Shown one piece after another: positions 26,095-33,968 of a stretch of DNA of 38,713 nucleotides. Each line of letters starts with the position of its first letter. Position 1 is the first letter of the stretch. The notes beneath the pieces were generated by a model. That model was not told where the DNA came from. It ran no database searches and saw only the letters and a program-made list of their open reading frames with translations. This DNA comes from Mesorhizobium sp. ORS 3324. GTDB taxonomy: Bacteria; Pseudomonadota; Alphaproteobacteria; Rhizobiales; Rhizobiaceae. The stretch lies in contig LM655187.1 of NCBI GenBank assembly GCA_000824825.2, forward strand, positions 287,532 through 326,244, in the 5' to 3' direction. The translations under genes and the position numbers were made by a program.

Positions 26095-26192
26095 GGCGCG
26101 CGGTCCGTGATAACCCCCGGCAAGCGAGACTTTACAGGGCTTTGTCCTATCTAGGAAAAGCCGGCGACACAATCTTCGAGGACAGCGACGAA

Positions 26193-27281
26193 TTGATCCG
26201 CGTTCTGGGCATTGAGACGAGCTGCGATGAGACAGCGGCCAGCGTCGTGGCGCTGGACGGCGGCTCCGCGCCCGAAATCCTGTCCAATGTCGTGCTCAGC
26301 CAGATCGAGGAGCATGCCGCCTTCGGCGGCGTCGTGCCCGAGATCGCGGCGCGCGCCCATGTCGAGGCGCTGGACGGGATCGTCGAGGCAGCGCTGACCG
26401 ATTCGGCAGTATCGCTCGACGAGGTCGATGCCGTCGCCGCCACGGCCGGGCCGGGGCTCGTCGGCGGACTGATCGTCGGGCTGATGACCGCCAAGGCGAT
26501 CGCGGCCGCCGCCAACAAGCCGCTGATTGCCATCAACCATCTCGAAGGCCATGCGCTGACCGCAAGGCTGACCGACGGGCTCGACTTCCCCTATCTGCTG
26601 TTGCTCGTCTCCGGCGGCCATACCCAGATCGTCGCGGTGCGCGGCGTCGGCGATTACCAGCGCTGGGCGAGCACCATCGACGATGCGCTGGGCGAGGCCT
26701 TCGACAAGACGGCCAAGATGCTCGGCCTGCCCTATCCGGGCGGACCGAATGTCGAGAAGGCCGCGGCCAAGGGCGACGCCAGCCGCTTTGCCTTCCCGCG
26801 CCCGATGAAGGGCTCGGCGCAGCCGGATTTCTCCTTCTCCGGGTTGAAGACCGCCGTGCGCCAGGCGGCGACGGCAATCGCGCCGCTCAGCGACCAGGAC
26901 GTGGCCGACATCTGCGCCTCCTTCCAGGCGGCGGTGGCGGATGCGCTGGGCGACCGCGTCGGCCGGGCGCTCGCCCGTTTCCGCAAGGAATTTCCGGATA
27001 AGGCGAAGCCCGCGCTGGTCGTCGCCGGCGGCGTCGCCGCCAACCGCACGATCAAGGCGACATTGGAGGCGCGCTGTTCCAAAGCCGGCTTCGCATTCGT
27101 GGCGCCGCCGCAAAAGCTCTGCACCGACAATGCGGCGATGATCGCCTGGGCCGGCATCGAGCGGCTGCGCGCCGGGATAGTGGGCGAGAATGCCGCCGAC
27201 TTCGCGCCGCGCTCGCGCTGGCCGCTTGACAGCATTTCCGCCCCCTTGGTCGGCTCGGGCCGGCGCGGTGCCAAGGCATGA
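26193..27281 (+). CDS. tsaD: tRNA N6-adenosine threonylcarbamoyltransferase
   Basis: A 362-residue ASKHA-fold protein that transfers threonylcarbamoyl to A37 of ANN-decoding tRNAs together with TsaB and TsaE. The N-terminal signature [18 protein letters not shown] is complete, and the metal-binding histidines His116 and His120 lie in [19 protein letters not shown] and [16 protein letters not shown] are also present. The start is most likely TTG at 26193, with GAGGAC nine bases upstream; no ATG gives a sensible N-terminus, and a reading from 26067 would overlap hemC. The stop overlaps the gpsA start by four bases (ATGA). Confidence 0.95.
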   Translation: MIRVLGIETSCDETAASVVALDGGSAPEILSNVVLSQIEEHAAFGGVVPEIAARAHVEALDGIVEAALTDSAVSLDEVDAVAATAGPGLVGGLIVGLMTAKAIAAAANKPLIAINHLEGHALTARLTDGLDFPYLLLLVSGGHTQIVAVRGVGDYQRWASTIDDALGEAFDKTAKMLGLPYPGGPNVEKAAAKGDASRFAFPRPMKGSAQPDFSFSGLKTAVRQAATAIAPLSDQDVADICASFQAAVADALGDRVGRALARFRKEFPDKAKPALVVAGGVAANRTIKATLEARCSKAGFAFVAPPQKLCTDNAAMIAWAGIERLRAGIVGENAADFAPRSRWPLDSISAPLVGSGRRGAKA

Positions 27282-28312
27282 CCAAGAAAGCCATGACCGG
27301 GAAAAGCACGACCAGCAAGCGGCCCGCGAGCGGCTGGCGCGTTGCCGTGCTGGGCGGCGGCGCCTGGGGCACGGCGCTGGCGCTGGCCATGCTGCGGGCC
27401 GGCCATTTCGTGCGGCTCTACGCCCGCGACAGCGAGACCGTGGCCGCCATAGATCACGGTGGGAATCCGCGCTACCTGCCCGGCATCGCGATCGAGCCAG
27501 GCATCGTCGCCACCAGCGATGTCGGCGCCGCGCTCGACAGCGCCGACTGCGTGCTGGCGGTGACGCCGGCGCAGTCGCTGCGCGCCGTGCTGGCCACCGC
27601 CGCCGGCCGTGTGCCGCCCGGCGTGCCGCTCGTCCTCTGCGCCAAGGGCATCGAGCGCGGCACCGGCGCGCTGCTGTCGGCGATCGTCGAGGAAAACCTG
27701 CCCGGCAATCCGGTCGCCGCACTTTCCGGTCCGAGCTTTGCCAGCGACGTCGCCCGCGGCCTGCCGACGGCGGTGGTGGTTGCCGCTCGCAGCGGCGACC
27801 TGGCGGCCGGGCTTGCCGCCCGCTTCTCGGCCGAGAACCTGCGCTGCTATTCAAGCGACGACCTCATTGGCGTCGAGATCGGCGGCGCGCTGAAGAATGT
27901 CTTCGCCATCGCCGCCGGCGCGATCGCCGGCGCCGGGCTTGGCGCCAGCGCCCAGGCCGCCATGGTGACGCGCGGCTTCGTCGAACTGCGCCGCATCGGC
28001 GCCACCTTCGGCGCCCGGCCGGAGACGCTGATGGGGCTTTCCGGCCTCGGCGACCTTCTGCTTACCTGCTCCTCGGCGCAGTCACGCAATTTCGCCTATG
28101 GCCTGGCGCTCGGCCAAGGCAAGGCGCTGGCCGGCCTGCCGCTCGCCGAAGGTGTGCCGACGGCGGGCATTGCCGCCCGCATCGCCGCCGAGCGCGGCGT
28201 CGACGCGCCGATCATTTCCGCCGTCGCCGCCATACTCGACGGCAAGCTGACCATCGGCGAGGCCGTGACGGCGCTGATGACGCGGCCGCTCAAAACCGAA
28301 ACCGACATCTGA
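27278..28312 (+). CDS. gpsA: Glycerol-3-phosphate dehydrogenase [NAD(P)+]
   Basis: A 344-residue cytosolic enzyme that reduces dihydroxyacetone phosphate to sn-glycerol-3-phosphate for phospholipid synthesis. Motifs include the dinucleotide fold [35 protein letters not shown], the catalytic Lys in [14 protein letters not shown] and [20 protein letters not shown] short basic leader of about 18 residues precedes the Rossmann fold. The ATG overlaps the tsaD stop by four bases, so the two are coupled. tsaD-gpsA-YciI is a familiar order in rhizobia. Confidence 0.96.
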   Translation: MTKKAMTGKSTTSKRPASGWRVAVLGGGAWGTALALAMLRAGHFVRLYARDSETVAAIDHGGNPRYLPGIAIEPGIVATSDVGAALDSADCVLAVTPAQSLRAVLATAAGRVPPGVPLVLCAKGIERGTGALLSAIVEENLPGNPVAALSGPSFASDVARGLPTAVVVAARSGDLAAGLAARFSAENLRCYSSDDLIGVEIGGALKNVFAIAAGAIAGAGLGASAQAAMVTRGFVELRRIGATFGARPETLMGLSGLGDLLLTCSSAQSRNFAYGLALGQGKALAGLPLAEGVPTAGIAARIAAERGVDAPIISAVAAILDGKLTIGEAVTALMTRPLKTETDI

Positions 28313-28330
28313 CCCCTCGGAGTTTTAGAC

Positions 28331-28627
28331 ATGCTTTTTGCCTTGATTTGCAAGGACAAGCCCGGCAGCCTGCAGCTGCGCGCCGACACAAGGCCGGCGC
28401 ATGCGGCGTTCCTGGAAGGCCTGATCAGCGAAGGCAGACTTGCCTTTGCAGGTCCCTTCCTCGACGCCGACGGCAAGCCCGACGGCAGCCTGGTGATGAT
28501 CGACGCTCCCGACATGGCCGGCGCGAAAGCCTTGGCGGCCGCCGATCCCTATGCCAAGGCCGGTCTCTTCGAACGCGTCGAAATCCGGGCGTGGAACTGG
28601 GTCTTCCAGAAGCCTGCAACCGAATGA
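28331..28627 (+). CDS. YciI-like protein
   Basis: A 98-residue protein of the YCII family, with a dimeric alpha+beta ferredoxin-like fold. The conserved N-terminal half reads LFALICKDKPGSL, then RPAHAAFLEGLISEGRLAFA, where the His after RPA is the family's putative active-site residue, and GPFLDADGKPDGSL. The ending AGLFERVEIRAWNWVF is also typical. The biochemical function of the family is not established. It lies 18 bases after gpsA and is probably in the same transcript. Confidence 0.92.
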   Translation: MLFALICKDKPGSLQLRADTRPAHAAFLEGLISEGRLAFAGPFLDADGKPDGSLVMIDAPDMAGAKALAAADPYAKAGLFERVEIRAWNWVFQKPATE

Positions 28628-28643
28628 GCTTCGTTTTGCGCTG

Positions 28644-28695
28644 CCCCTCATCCGCCCTCTCGCCCCAAGGCCGAGGAGAGGGTAAGGGTGGAGGC
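28644..28695. repeat. RIME-like palindromic fragment between YciI and EVE genes
   Basis: The stretch starts CCCCTCATCCGCC, the same opening as the long inverted element at 35373-35543. CCCTCTC (28655-28661) pairs with GAGAGGG (28676-28682). It looks like a degenerate or half copy of that intergenic repeat. Confidence 0.5.
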
Positions 28696-28745
28696 AGCGG
28701 GAATGCAGCGTCGTGGCGATCCGGCAATGGCAAGGGACAACTGAG

Positions 28746-29171
28746 ATGAACTACTGGCTGTTCAAGTCCGAACCCTCGGTCTTTTCCTTCGAGGCGCTGA
28801 AGGCAAAAGGCAAGGCCGGCACGCAGTGGGACGGGGTGCGCAATTACGCCGCGCGCAACAACATGAAGGCCATGCAGATCGGCGACCTCGGCTTCTTTTA
28901 TCATTCCAATGAAGGCCTCGACATCGTCGGCATCGCCGAGGTCTGCGCGCTCGCACACCCCGACACCACCACCGACGATCCGCGCTGGGAATGCGTCGAC
29001 ATCCGCGCCTACAAGGACGTGCCGAAGCCGGTGACGCTGGAAGAGGTCAAGGCCAACCCGAAGCTGGCCGACATGGCGCTGGTCCGTCTCGGCCGGCTCT
29101 CCGTGCAGCCGGTGACGCCGGCCGAATGGAAAGAGGTCTGCCGCATGGCGGGCCTCGAACCGGCGCCGTGA
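28746..29171 (+). CDS. EVE-domain protein (THYN1-like)
   Basis: A 141-residue protein made of one EVE domain, a PUA-like fold. It has the family opening MNYWLFKSEPSVFSFEAL, then TQWDGVRNYAARNNMKAM, GDLGFFYHSN and WECVDIRAYKDVPKPVTLEE. EVE proteins are thought to read modified bases or nucleotides, and human THYN1 binds modified cytosine. The exact role in bacteria is unknown. Its stop overlaps the GTG start of the next gene by four bases (GTGA), which ties it to the methyltransferase downstream. Confidence 0.94.
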   Translation: MNYWLFKSEPSVFSFEALKAKGKAGTQWDGVRNYAARNNMKAMQIGDLGFFYHSNEGLDIVGIAEVCALAHPDTTTDDPRWECVDIRAYKDVPKPVTLEEVKANPKLADMALVRLGRLSVQPVTPAEWKEVCRMAGLEPAP

Positions 29172-29851
29172 CCAGGCTCACCCCGAAAAACGCCAGGAAT
29201 TTCATCCTCGAGAACACGGCGCTGATGGCGCCGCCGCACGTGCCGGAAGTGCTGCTGCATCTGGCCGACGAAGCGCATGATTTGTGGCTGCGCACCGAGG
29301 AGGAGCTGGCCGAGATCGGCCTGCCGCCGCCATTCTGGGCCTTCGCCTGGGCCGGCGGCCAGGGCCTCGCCCGCTATGTGCTCGACCATCCTGCGACCGT
29401 GCGGGGAAAATGCGTGCTCGATTTCGCCTCCGGTTCCGGCATGGTCGCCATCGCTGCCTTGAAGGCCGGCGCTTCCGAAGTGGTCGCGGCCGACATCGAC
29501 CCGTTCTGCGCAACGGTGATTGCGCTCAACCTGGAAGCCAATGGCGTGAAGGCCGAATTCCTCGATACCGACTGCATCGATACGGATGACGGCTGGGATG
29601 TCGTGCTTGCCGGCGACGTCTTCTACGACAAGCCGCTGGCAGACAGGCTGATGCCATGGTTCGCGACCCTCGAGGCGCGCGGCGCCGATATCTTGGTCGG
29701 GGATCCCGGCCGCGCCTACCTGCCGAAGAAGGGACTGCAATCGCTCGCCGTCTACCAGGTGCCGGTGACGCGCGCGCTGGAAGATGCCGAGGTCAAGCGC
29801 ACCACGGTATGGCGCTGGAGCAACAATCGTTTACCCGCCGAGTCGGCCTGA
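29168..29851 (+). CDS. METTL20/ETFB lysine methyltransferase-like class I methyltransferase
   Basis: A 227-residue SAM-dependent methyltransferase with motif I VLDFASGSGMVAIAALKAGA, the acidic strand-2 end VVAADIDPF, and the post-motif DVVLAGDVFYDK. The N-terminal part (MAPPHVPEVLLHLADEAHDL and LPPPFWAFAWAGGQGLARYV) is characteristic of METTL20 (ETFBKMT) and its alphaproteobacterial homologues, which methylate lysines of electron-transfer flavoprotein beta. Annotation as a nicotinamide- or L11-type methyltransferase is also common for this group. The GTG start at 29168 overlaps the EVE gene stop by four bases. Substrate assignment is by similarity only. Confidence 0.85.
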   Translation: MTRLTPKNARNFILENTALMAPPHVPEVLLHLADEAHDLWLRTEEELAEIGLPPPFWAFAWAGGQGLARYVLDHPATVRGKCVLDFASGSGMVAIAALKAGASEVVAADIDPFCATVIALNLEANGVKAEFLDTDCIDTDDGWDVVLAGDVFYDKPLADRLMPWFATLEARGADILVGDPGRAYLPKKGLQSLAVYQVPVTRALEDAEVKRTTVWRWSNNRLPAESA

Positions 29852-29919
29852 GCGAATGTGCTCTTCTTGACGCTATTGCCGAACAGGCGTTCCATCGCGC
29901 ATCGGCCTGGAGGGGAACC

Positions 29920-30345
29920 ATGGATTTTTCGGTCGTGAACTGGCTGGCGGTAGTCGTCGCCGCCGTCGTGGCGTGGCTGTTCGGCGCCGCCTGGTACATG
30001 GGCTTGAGCAAGCCCTGGCTGAAGGCGGCAAAGCTCAACCCGGCAACCATGAAGCGCTCTGTCGTTCCATTCGTCGTCAGTTTCATCGCCGAGCTCATCA
30101 TGGCGCTGGTCATGACGCTGGTGGTTGGCGCCATGACCGGTGGCGAGCCCAACCCGCCCGCCGGAATAATCTTCGGCTTCGTGCTCTGGCTTGGCTTCGT
30201 CGCCACCACGCTTTCGGTCAACCACCGCTACGAAGGCTTCGGCTGGGACCTGACGCTGATCGATGCCGGCCATTGGCTCGGCGTCCTCATAATCATCGGC
30301 GCGGTGATCGGCTGGTTCGGCGCGCCGGCAGCACCGGCGGGCTAA
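29920..30345 (+). CDS. DUF1761 family membrane protein
   Basis: A 141-residue protein with four hydrophobic helices: one at the N-terminus (WLAVVVAAVVAWLFGAAWY), two in the middle and one at the C-terminus (HWLGVLIIIGAVIGWFG). The sequence FGAAWYMGLSKPWLKA and the later SVNHRYEGFGWDLTLIDAGH are typical of DUF1761. Function is unknown. The ATG at 29920 has GGAGGGG about six bases upstream. The stop codon TAA runs directly into a dispersed palindromic repeat (30345-30384). Confidence 0.88.
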   Translation: MDFSVVNWLAVVVAAVVAWLFGAAWYMGLSKPWLKAAKLNPATMKRSVVPFVVSFIAELIMALVMTLVVGAMTGGEPNPPAGIIFGFVLWLGFVATTLSVNHRYEGFGWDLTLIDAGHWLGVLIIIGAVIGWFGAPAAPAG

Positions 30346-30384
30346 AGCAATTCCAGGAAAAGTGTGAAACGGTTTTCCGTTTGC
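30345..30384 (+). repeat. Dispersed short palindromic repeat, copy A
   Basis: It starts AAGCAATTCCAGG and continues with GGAAAAGTGTGAAACGG and TTTTCCG, matching copies at 33187-33231 and, inverted, 36816-36860. GGAAAA and TTTTCC pair inside it. Its first bases coincide with the TAA stop of the DUF1761 gene. The outer right arm is degenerate in this copy. Confidence 0.75.
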
Positions 30385-30423
30385 CGTTTCCGTGAAACGG
30401 TGAACCGGTCCAACAGCGCGTCG

Positions 30424-31350
30424 CTACTCCGCGTCCGCGTCTTTCGCCACCTCGTAGAGAAGCCATTCGCGAAAGGCGGCGATCCGCGCGTCGTCCTTCA
30501 TGGCCTCGGGGTAAACCAGGAAATAGGCGAATTCCGGCGCGACCTTGATGCCGAGCTCGAAGGGCCGGATCAGTCGCCCCTGCGAAAGGTCGTTGGCCAC
30601 CATGGCGAAGTCGGCCAGCGCGACGGCATGGCCGTCGAGCGCCGCCTGCGTGGCGTCGGTCGCCGATCCGAAAACGAGGGTGCGGCTGTCGTCGAAATCG
30701 TCGACGCCGGCCGCCTGCATCCACATGCGCCAGTTTGGCCATGTCACGCCCTGCCGCGACCATTCGATATGCGCCAGCGTGTGGTGGAACAGGTCGCGCG
30801 GCTCCTTCAGCGGCGGGCCTGAGGCGAGCAGCGCCGGGCTGCATACCGGAATGATGATGTTCTCGAACAGCCGGTGCGCGCAAAGCTCGGGATATCTGCC
30901 GCTGCCGAAACGGATACCGATGTCGACATCGTCCCGTTCGAAGTCCCTGACTTCATAGGTGATGTCGAAGCGCAGCTCGATGCCCGGCTTCTGCCGGCGG
31001 AAGCCGTCCACGCGGCGCATCAGCCACTTCGTCGCGAACTGCGCGTCGAGCGTCACCTTCAGCAGCGAGGTGCCGCGCGTCATCTTGCGCGCGCGCGACA
31101 CCGCCCGGTTGAGCAGGTCGAGCGCGTCGACCGAGGCCTCGAACAGAACGTTCCCCGCTTCCGTCAGCCGGATGGTGCGGCTGGTGCGCGTGAACAGCAC
31201 CAGGTCGAGCTGGTCCTCGATCTCCTTGATCTGGTGGCTGACCGCCGCCGGCGTCAAGCCGAGCTCATCGGCGGCGCGGGTGAAATTGAGGTGCCTGGCC
31301 GCCGCCTCGAAGGTCCTCAGCGCGCGCGTTCCGGGCAGCAGGCGGGCCAT
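30424..31350 (-). CDS. LysR-family transcriptional regulator (GcvA-like)
   Basis: A 308-residue LysR regulator. The N-terminal winged helix has LRTFEAAARHLNFTRAADEL and LTPAAVSHQIKEIEDQLDL, followed by the recognition-wing region RTSRTIRLTEAG. The effector domain runs from about residue 90. The N-terminal sequence PGTRALRTFEAAARHLNFT is typical of the GcvA-like subgroup. It is divergent from a DUF1127 gene across 130 bases, the classic layout for a LysR regulator and its target. The coinducer is unknown. Confidence 0.93.
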   Translation of the reverse strand: MARLLPGTRALRTFEAAARHLNFTRAADELGLTPAAVSHQIKEIEDQLDLVLFTRTSRTIRLTEAGNVLFEASVDALDLLNRAVSRARKMTRGTSLLKVTLDAQFATKWLMRRVDGFRRQKPGIELRFDITYEVRDFERDDVDIGIRFGSGRYPELCAHRLFENIIIPVCSPALLASGPPLKEPRDLFHHTLAHIEWSRQGVTWPNWRMWMQAAGVDDFDDSRTLVFGSATDATQAALDGHAVALADFAMVANDLSQGRLIRPFELGIKVAPEFAYFLVYPEAMKDDARIAAFREWLLYEVAKDADAE

Positions 31351-31480
31351 TCGATCTCCAAATAAAACTTGACGATCAGAAAAGAACTACTCGTTTCTCG
31401 TTTGGTTTTCAATCCGGCATGATCCGGGCATCGAAACACCATCAAACCGGATTTGATGTCCGGAGAACACGGATAGAGCC

Positions 31481-31741
31481 ATGTCTGAGATCGTTCTCAA
31501 GTCCAACACCGCCCTGAAGACCCGCTCCGGCATCACACATTGGCTGCGTGCCACGATCGATTGGCTGCGTCAGGCGCGGGTCGCCGCCCGGATGACCCAC
31601 GAGTCCATCGAAGGCCTCTCCGACAGCCAGCTGCGCGACATCGGCGCCGAGCGCCGGGACGTCGCCAAGGCAATGGACCGCGAACTCCGCATGATCGGGC
31701 TGTTGGGTTCGGGTTGGCAGGATCCAAGGAAAAGGCAGTAG
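31481..31741 (+). CDS. DUF1127 protein, 86 residues
   Basis: A small basic protein with the DUF1127 pattern near its C-terminus: IEGLSDSQLRDIGAERRDVA, preceded by an amphipathic helix LRATIDWLRQARVAARMTHE. DUF1127 proteins of rhizobia have been linked to phosphate and carbon metabolism and to RNA interactions. The ATG at 31481 follows an inverted repeat, CCGGA-TTTGATG-TCCGG, at about 31448-31464 that could shape the leader. It is divergent from the LysR gene. The TAG stop lies inside a long inverted repeat that also provides the stop of the convergent L,D-transpeptidase gene. Confidence 0.85.
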   Translation: MSEIVLKSNTALKTRSGITHWLRATIDWLRQARVAARMTHESIEGLSDSQLRDIGAERRDVAKAMDRELRMIGLLGSGWQDPRKRQ

Positions 31742-31807
31742 GGAATAGGCAGTAGGCAATAGGGGAAAGAGACACCCACTGCCCACTGCCTACTCCCTAC
31801 TCCCTAC
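31738..31807. repeat. Long imperfect inverted repeat spanning two convergent stop codons
   Basis: The left arm (31738-31764) begins GTAGGGAATAGGCAGTAGG; the right arm (31775-31807), read backwards, begins GTAGGGAGTAGGGAGTAGG. The arms are nearly complementary and built from TAGG/CAGTAGG units. The TAG stops of the DUF1127 gene (31739-31741) and of the L,D-transpeptidase gene (31806-31804) both fall in the first GTAGGGA of each arm. It could work as a two-way terminator. Confidence 0.7.
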
Positions 31808-32361
31808 CTCACCACCCTCACCACCGTCCGGTCCGACAGCAGCGGCAGCAGCCTTGCCATGGTGCGCGCCGTGACCGCCACGCAGCCTTGCGTCGGCGTG
31901 AAGCCGGGACGCGCCAGATGGAAGAAGATCGCGCTGCCGCGCCCGCGCCGGCGCGGCGCGATGTTCCAGTCGAGCACCAGGCACACATCGTAAAGCCGGT
32001 CGGCGCGCCGCATCCGCTCATGGCTGGCGCCATAAGGGATCTTCACCGGCCGGTTGTAGTTGCGGTCGTCCGGCACCTCGCACCAGCCGAGATCCGGGCC
32101 GATCGGCGCCATGGCAAGCCTCGTCCGGCGCCCGCCCGGAAACTGGTCGTTCCGGAAATAACCTGAAAGAATGCGCATTGTGGCCAGCGGCGTTGCGCCG
32201 TCGCCCTCGCGCTTGCTGGCGGAGATGCCGCTGCGGCCGAGCGCGCACGGAAACACCGTCTTGCCGGCTTGCAGGAACCCTTGCGCAGGGTTGCCAGGTC
32301 TCGCACGCACAACCAGAACATGCAGGCTTCTCGGCAAAAATGCGCCTGCCTCATTGCGCAC
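31804..32361 (-). CDS. L,D-transpeptidase-family (YkuD) protein
   Basis: About 185 residues with a YkuD catalytic fold. The conserved core is SAIFFHLARPGFTPTQGCVAV, with the His and the catalytic Cys of the HLA...GC motif. FPCALGRSGISASKREGDGATPL near the N-terminal third is the strand with the GxxG-like turn usual in this family. These enzymes make or change 3-3 peptidoglycan cross-links or link proteins to peptidoglycan. No clear signal peptide is seen from the chosen GTG at 32361; an in-frame reading back to an alternative start at 32451 is possible but adds no signal either, so the start is uncertain. It is divergent from an OmpR-type regulator. Confidence 0.8.
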   Translation of the reverse strand: MRNEAGAFLPRSLHVLVVRARPGNPAQGFLQAGKTVFPCALGRSGISASKREGDGATPLATMRILSGYFRNDQFPGGRRTRLAMAPIGPDLGWCEVPDDRNYNRPVKIPYGASHERMRRADRLYDVCLVLDWNIAPRRRGRGSAIFFHLARPGFTPTQGCVAVTARTMARLLPLLSDRTVVRVVR

Positions 32362-32388
32362 GCGTTTTTTCTTGTATGATTGCGGCAC

Positions 32389-32414
32389 GGAACAAATCAC
32401 TGTGATCGGCTGTT
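32389..32414 (+). promoter_or_regulatory. Possible EcfG-type promoter with embedded palindrome
   Basis: GGAAC (32389-32393), 17 bases, then TGTT (32411-32414) resembles the GGAAC-N16/17-CGTT form recognised by EcfG/RpoE2 general stress sigma factors, with one mismatch in the -10 box. The spacer holds a perfect palindrome, ATCAC-T-GTGAT (32396-32406), which could bind a regulator. It points at the OmpR-type regulator gene, whose start is 71 bases downstream. Confidence 0.35.
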
Positions 32415-32484
32415 GCGCCGGTGAGCTTCCGCATAAATGGGGGGAGGTCAACTGAATATTCTTTTTAAAACAACGGATTGATCC

Positions 32485-33168
32485 ATGACATCACGCACCA
32501 TTCTGATCGTTGACGACGACGACGACCTGCGAGCCACGCTCGTCGAGCAACTGGCCCTCTATGAGGAATTCGACGTTCAGCAGGAATCCACCGCGGCAAA
32601 AGGCGTCGCCGCGGCGCGCGGTGGCTTAGTCGATCTGCTGATCATGGATGTCGGCCTGCCCGACATGGATGGCCGCGAAGCGGTGAAGATCCTGCGCAAG
32701 GGCGGCTACAAGGCGCCGATCATCATGCTGACCGGCCACGACACCGATTCCGACACGATCCTGGGTCTCGAAGCCGGCGCCAACGACTACGTCACCAAGC
32801 CCTTCCGCTTTGCCGTGCTGCTTGCCCGCATCCGCGCGCAGCTGCGCCAGCACGAGCAGAGCGAGGACGCCACCTTCTCGGTCGGCCCCTACACGTTCAA
32901 GCCCAGCCAGAAGCTCTTGATCGATCCGCGCGGCGCCAAGGTGCGGCTGACCGAAAAGGAAGCCTCGATCATCAAATATCTCTATCGCGCCGACCAGAAG
33001 GTGGTAACCCGCGACGTGCTCCTGGAAGAGGTGTGGGGCTACAATTCCGGCGTCACTACCCATACGCTGGAGACCCATGTCTACCGGCTGCGCCAGAAGA
33101 TCGAGCGCGATCCTTCCAATGCCGAAATTCTTGTGACAGAAAGCGGCGGCTACAAGCTGGTTCCTTAA
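32485..33168 (+). CDS. OmpR/PhoB-type response regulator
   Basis: A 227-residue response regulator. The receiver has the acidic pocket ILIVDDDDDL, the phospho-acceptor Asp in LLIMDVGLPDMDG, Thr in IMLTGHDTDSD and Lys in NDYVTKPFRF. The C-terminal winged helix has VRLTEKEASIIKYLYRA, VTRDVLLEEVWGYNSGVTTH and HVYRLRQKIERDP. No cognate kinase gene is adjacent, so it is an orphan here. It resembles the CenR group of alphaproteobacterial envelope regulators, but I could not confirm that. The L,D-transpeptidase gene next door would fit an envelope role. The ribosome site is weak. Confidence 0.93.
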   Translation: MTSRTILIVDDDDDLRATLVEQLALYEEFDVQQESTAAKGVAAARGGLVDLLIMDVGLPDMDGREAVKILRKGGYKAPIIMLTGHDTDSDTILGLEAGANDYVTKPFRFAVLLARIRAQLRQHEQSEDATFSVGPYTFKPSQKLLIDPRGAKVRLTEKEASIIKYLYRADQKVVTRDVLLEEVWGYNSGVTTHTLETHVYRLRQKIERDPSNAEILVTESGGYKLVP

Positions 33169-33186
33169 ACATTTCATGATCTAAAG

Positions 33187-33231
33187 AGCAATTCCAGGAA
33201 AAGTGTGGAACGGTTTTCCGTCCGGAATTGC
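33187..33231 (+). repeat. Dispersed short palindromic repeat, copy B (complete)
   Basis: This is the best-preserved copy. Terminal arms GCAATTCC (33188-33195) and GGAATTGC (33224-33231) pair perfectly, and an inner GGAAAA/TTTTCC pair makes a cruciform. It lies 19 bases after the OmpR-type gene stop. A related copy is at 30345-30384 and an inverted one at 36816-36860. Confidence 0.8.
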
Positions 33232-33309
33232 GCCAAGAGAGACAGAGCGGTCGGGCGGGACTGCTTCGGGTACGATCCTGGTGCTGGAGGGTGATGGATC
33301 GGCTCGCTG

Positions 33310-33329
33310 CACGCATCGCACGATGCGTG
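33310..33329. other. Perfect 20-bp palindrome in the leader of the cyclic-nucleotide-domain gene
   Basis: CACGCATCG-CA-CGATGCGTG lies 84 bases before the ATG at 33413. It has no T-run, so it is not a standard terminator. Possible roles are an operator, an mRNA leader structure or part of an intergenic repeat. It sits in a 244-base gap (33169-33412) whose only other feature is repeat copy B. Confidence 0.55.
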
Positions 33330-33412
33330 ATTGGAAGGTGGAGTGTGCGCTCCCGCAAGGACGCGGCGCTCCAAAGGAGGGACTGGACTGACCGCTCGGG
33401 GACACAGCTAGC

Positions 33413-33868
33413 ATGGCGCTGGATGACGACATCCGCATCCTGTCCGCCGTGAAGCTTTTTCAGGGCTTCACGCAGGAACAGCTGCGCCTGCTTGCCTTTG
33501 GCGCCGAGACAACTTTTTTGCAGGCCGACCACAAGCTCTACCGCGAGGACGATGAGGCCGACTCGGCTTATATCGTGGCCAGCGGCCTGATCACGCTCTA
33601 TCGCGAGCAGGGCGGCGAGCGCGTCCCGATCGGCACGGCAGGACCGGGCGCCATGCTCAGCGAGCTTGCGCTGATAGCCGACACCAACCGGCTGACCAGC
33701 GCCTCGGCTGCGGTCGATTCAGAAGTGATCCGGCTAAGCCGCAAGATGTTCCGCCGCATCCTGGAGGAATATCCGGAGCTCGCACTGGAGCTGCACGACC
33801 GCATCCTGGAAGAACTCCAGCAGATGATCGCCCGCATCGAGAAGCTGGCGCCGCGCTTCACGGACTAG
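33413..33868 (+). CDS. Stand-alone cyclic-nucleotide-binding-domain protein
   Basis: A 151-residue protein consisting of one Crp-like effector domain: VKLFQGFTQEQLRLLAFGAE, then YREDDEADSAYIVASGLITL, GPGAMLSELALIADTNRLTS, and a C-terminal helix IRLSRKMFRRILEEYPELAL. The phosphate-binding cassette is degenerate: the family Gly-Glu-x-x reads SELALIA, so nucleotide binding is uncertain. There is no helix-turn-helix, so it is not a transcription factor by itself. An AGGAGGG-like site lies further upstream than usual. The partner is unknown, but it follows the OmpR-type regulator on the same strand. Confidence 0.87.
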   Translation: MALDDDIRILSAVKLFQGFTQEQLRLLAFGAETTFLQADHKLYREDDEADSAYIVASGLITLYREQGGERVPIGTAGPGAMLSELALIADTNRLTSASAAVDSEVIRLSRKMFRRILEEYPELALELHDRILEELQQMIARIEKLAPRFTD

Positions 33869-33968
33869 AACTCAATACGGCGGCCTTGGGCGAGTCCAGG
33901 GCGAAGCGACGCGGCCCAGGCCCTAGGACGAATGCGAGAAGTCGGCTGCCTTTGAGCGACCGAAAGTC

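Noticed and set aside
26151..27854. A 567-codon minus-strand frame opposite tsaD and gpsA
   Set aside because: Both strands cannot be explained by one function; tsaD and gpsA have complete motifs, and the antisense frame is low-complexity Arg-rich sequence.
31738..31807. Short TAGG-type repeats taken as a possible CRISPR array
   Set aside because: There are no regular spacers and no cas genes; the units form an inverted repeat.
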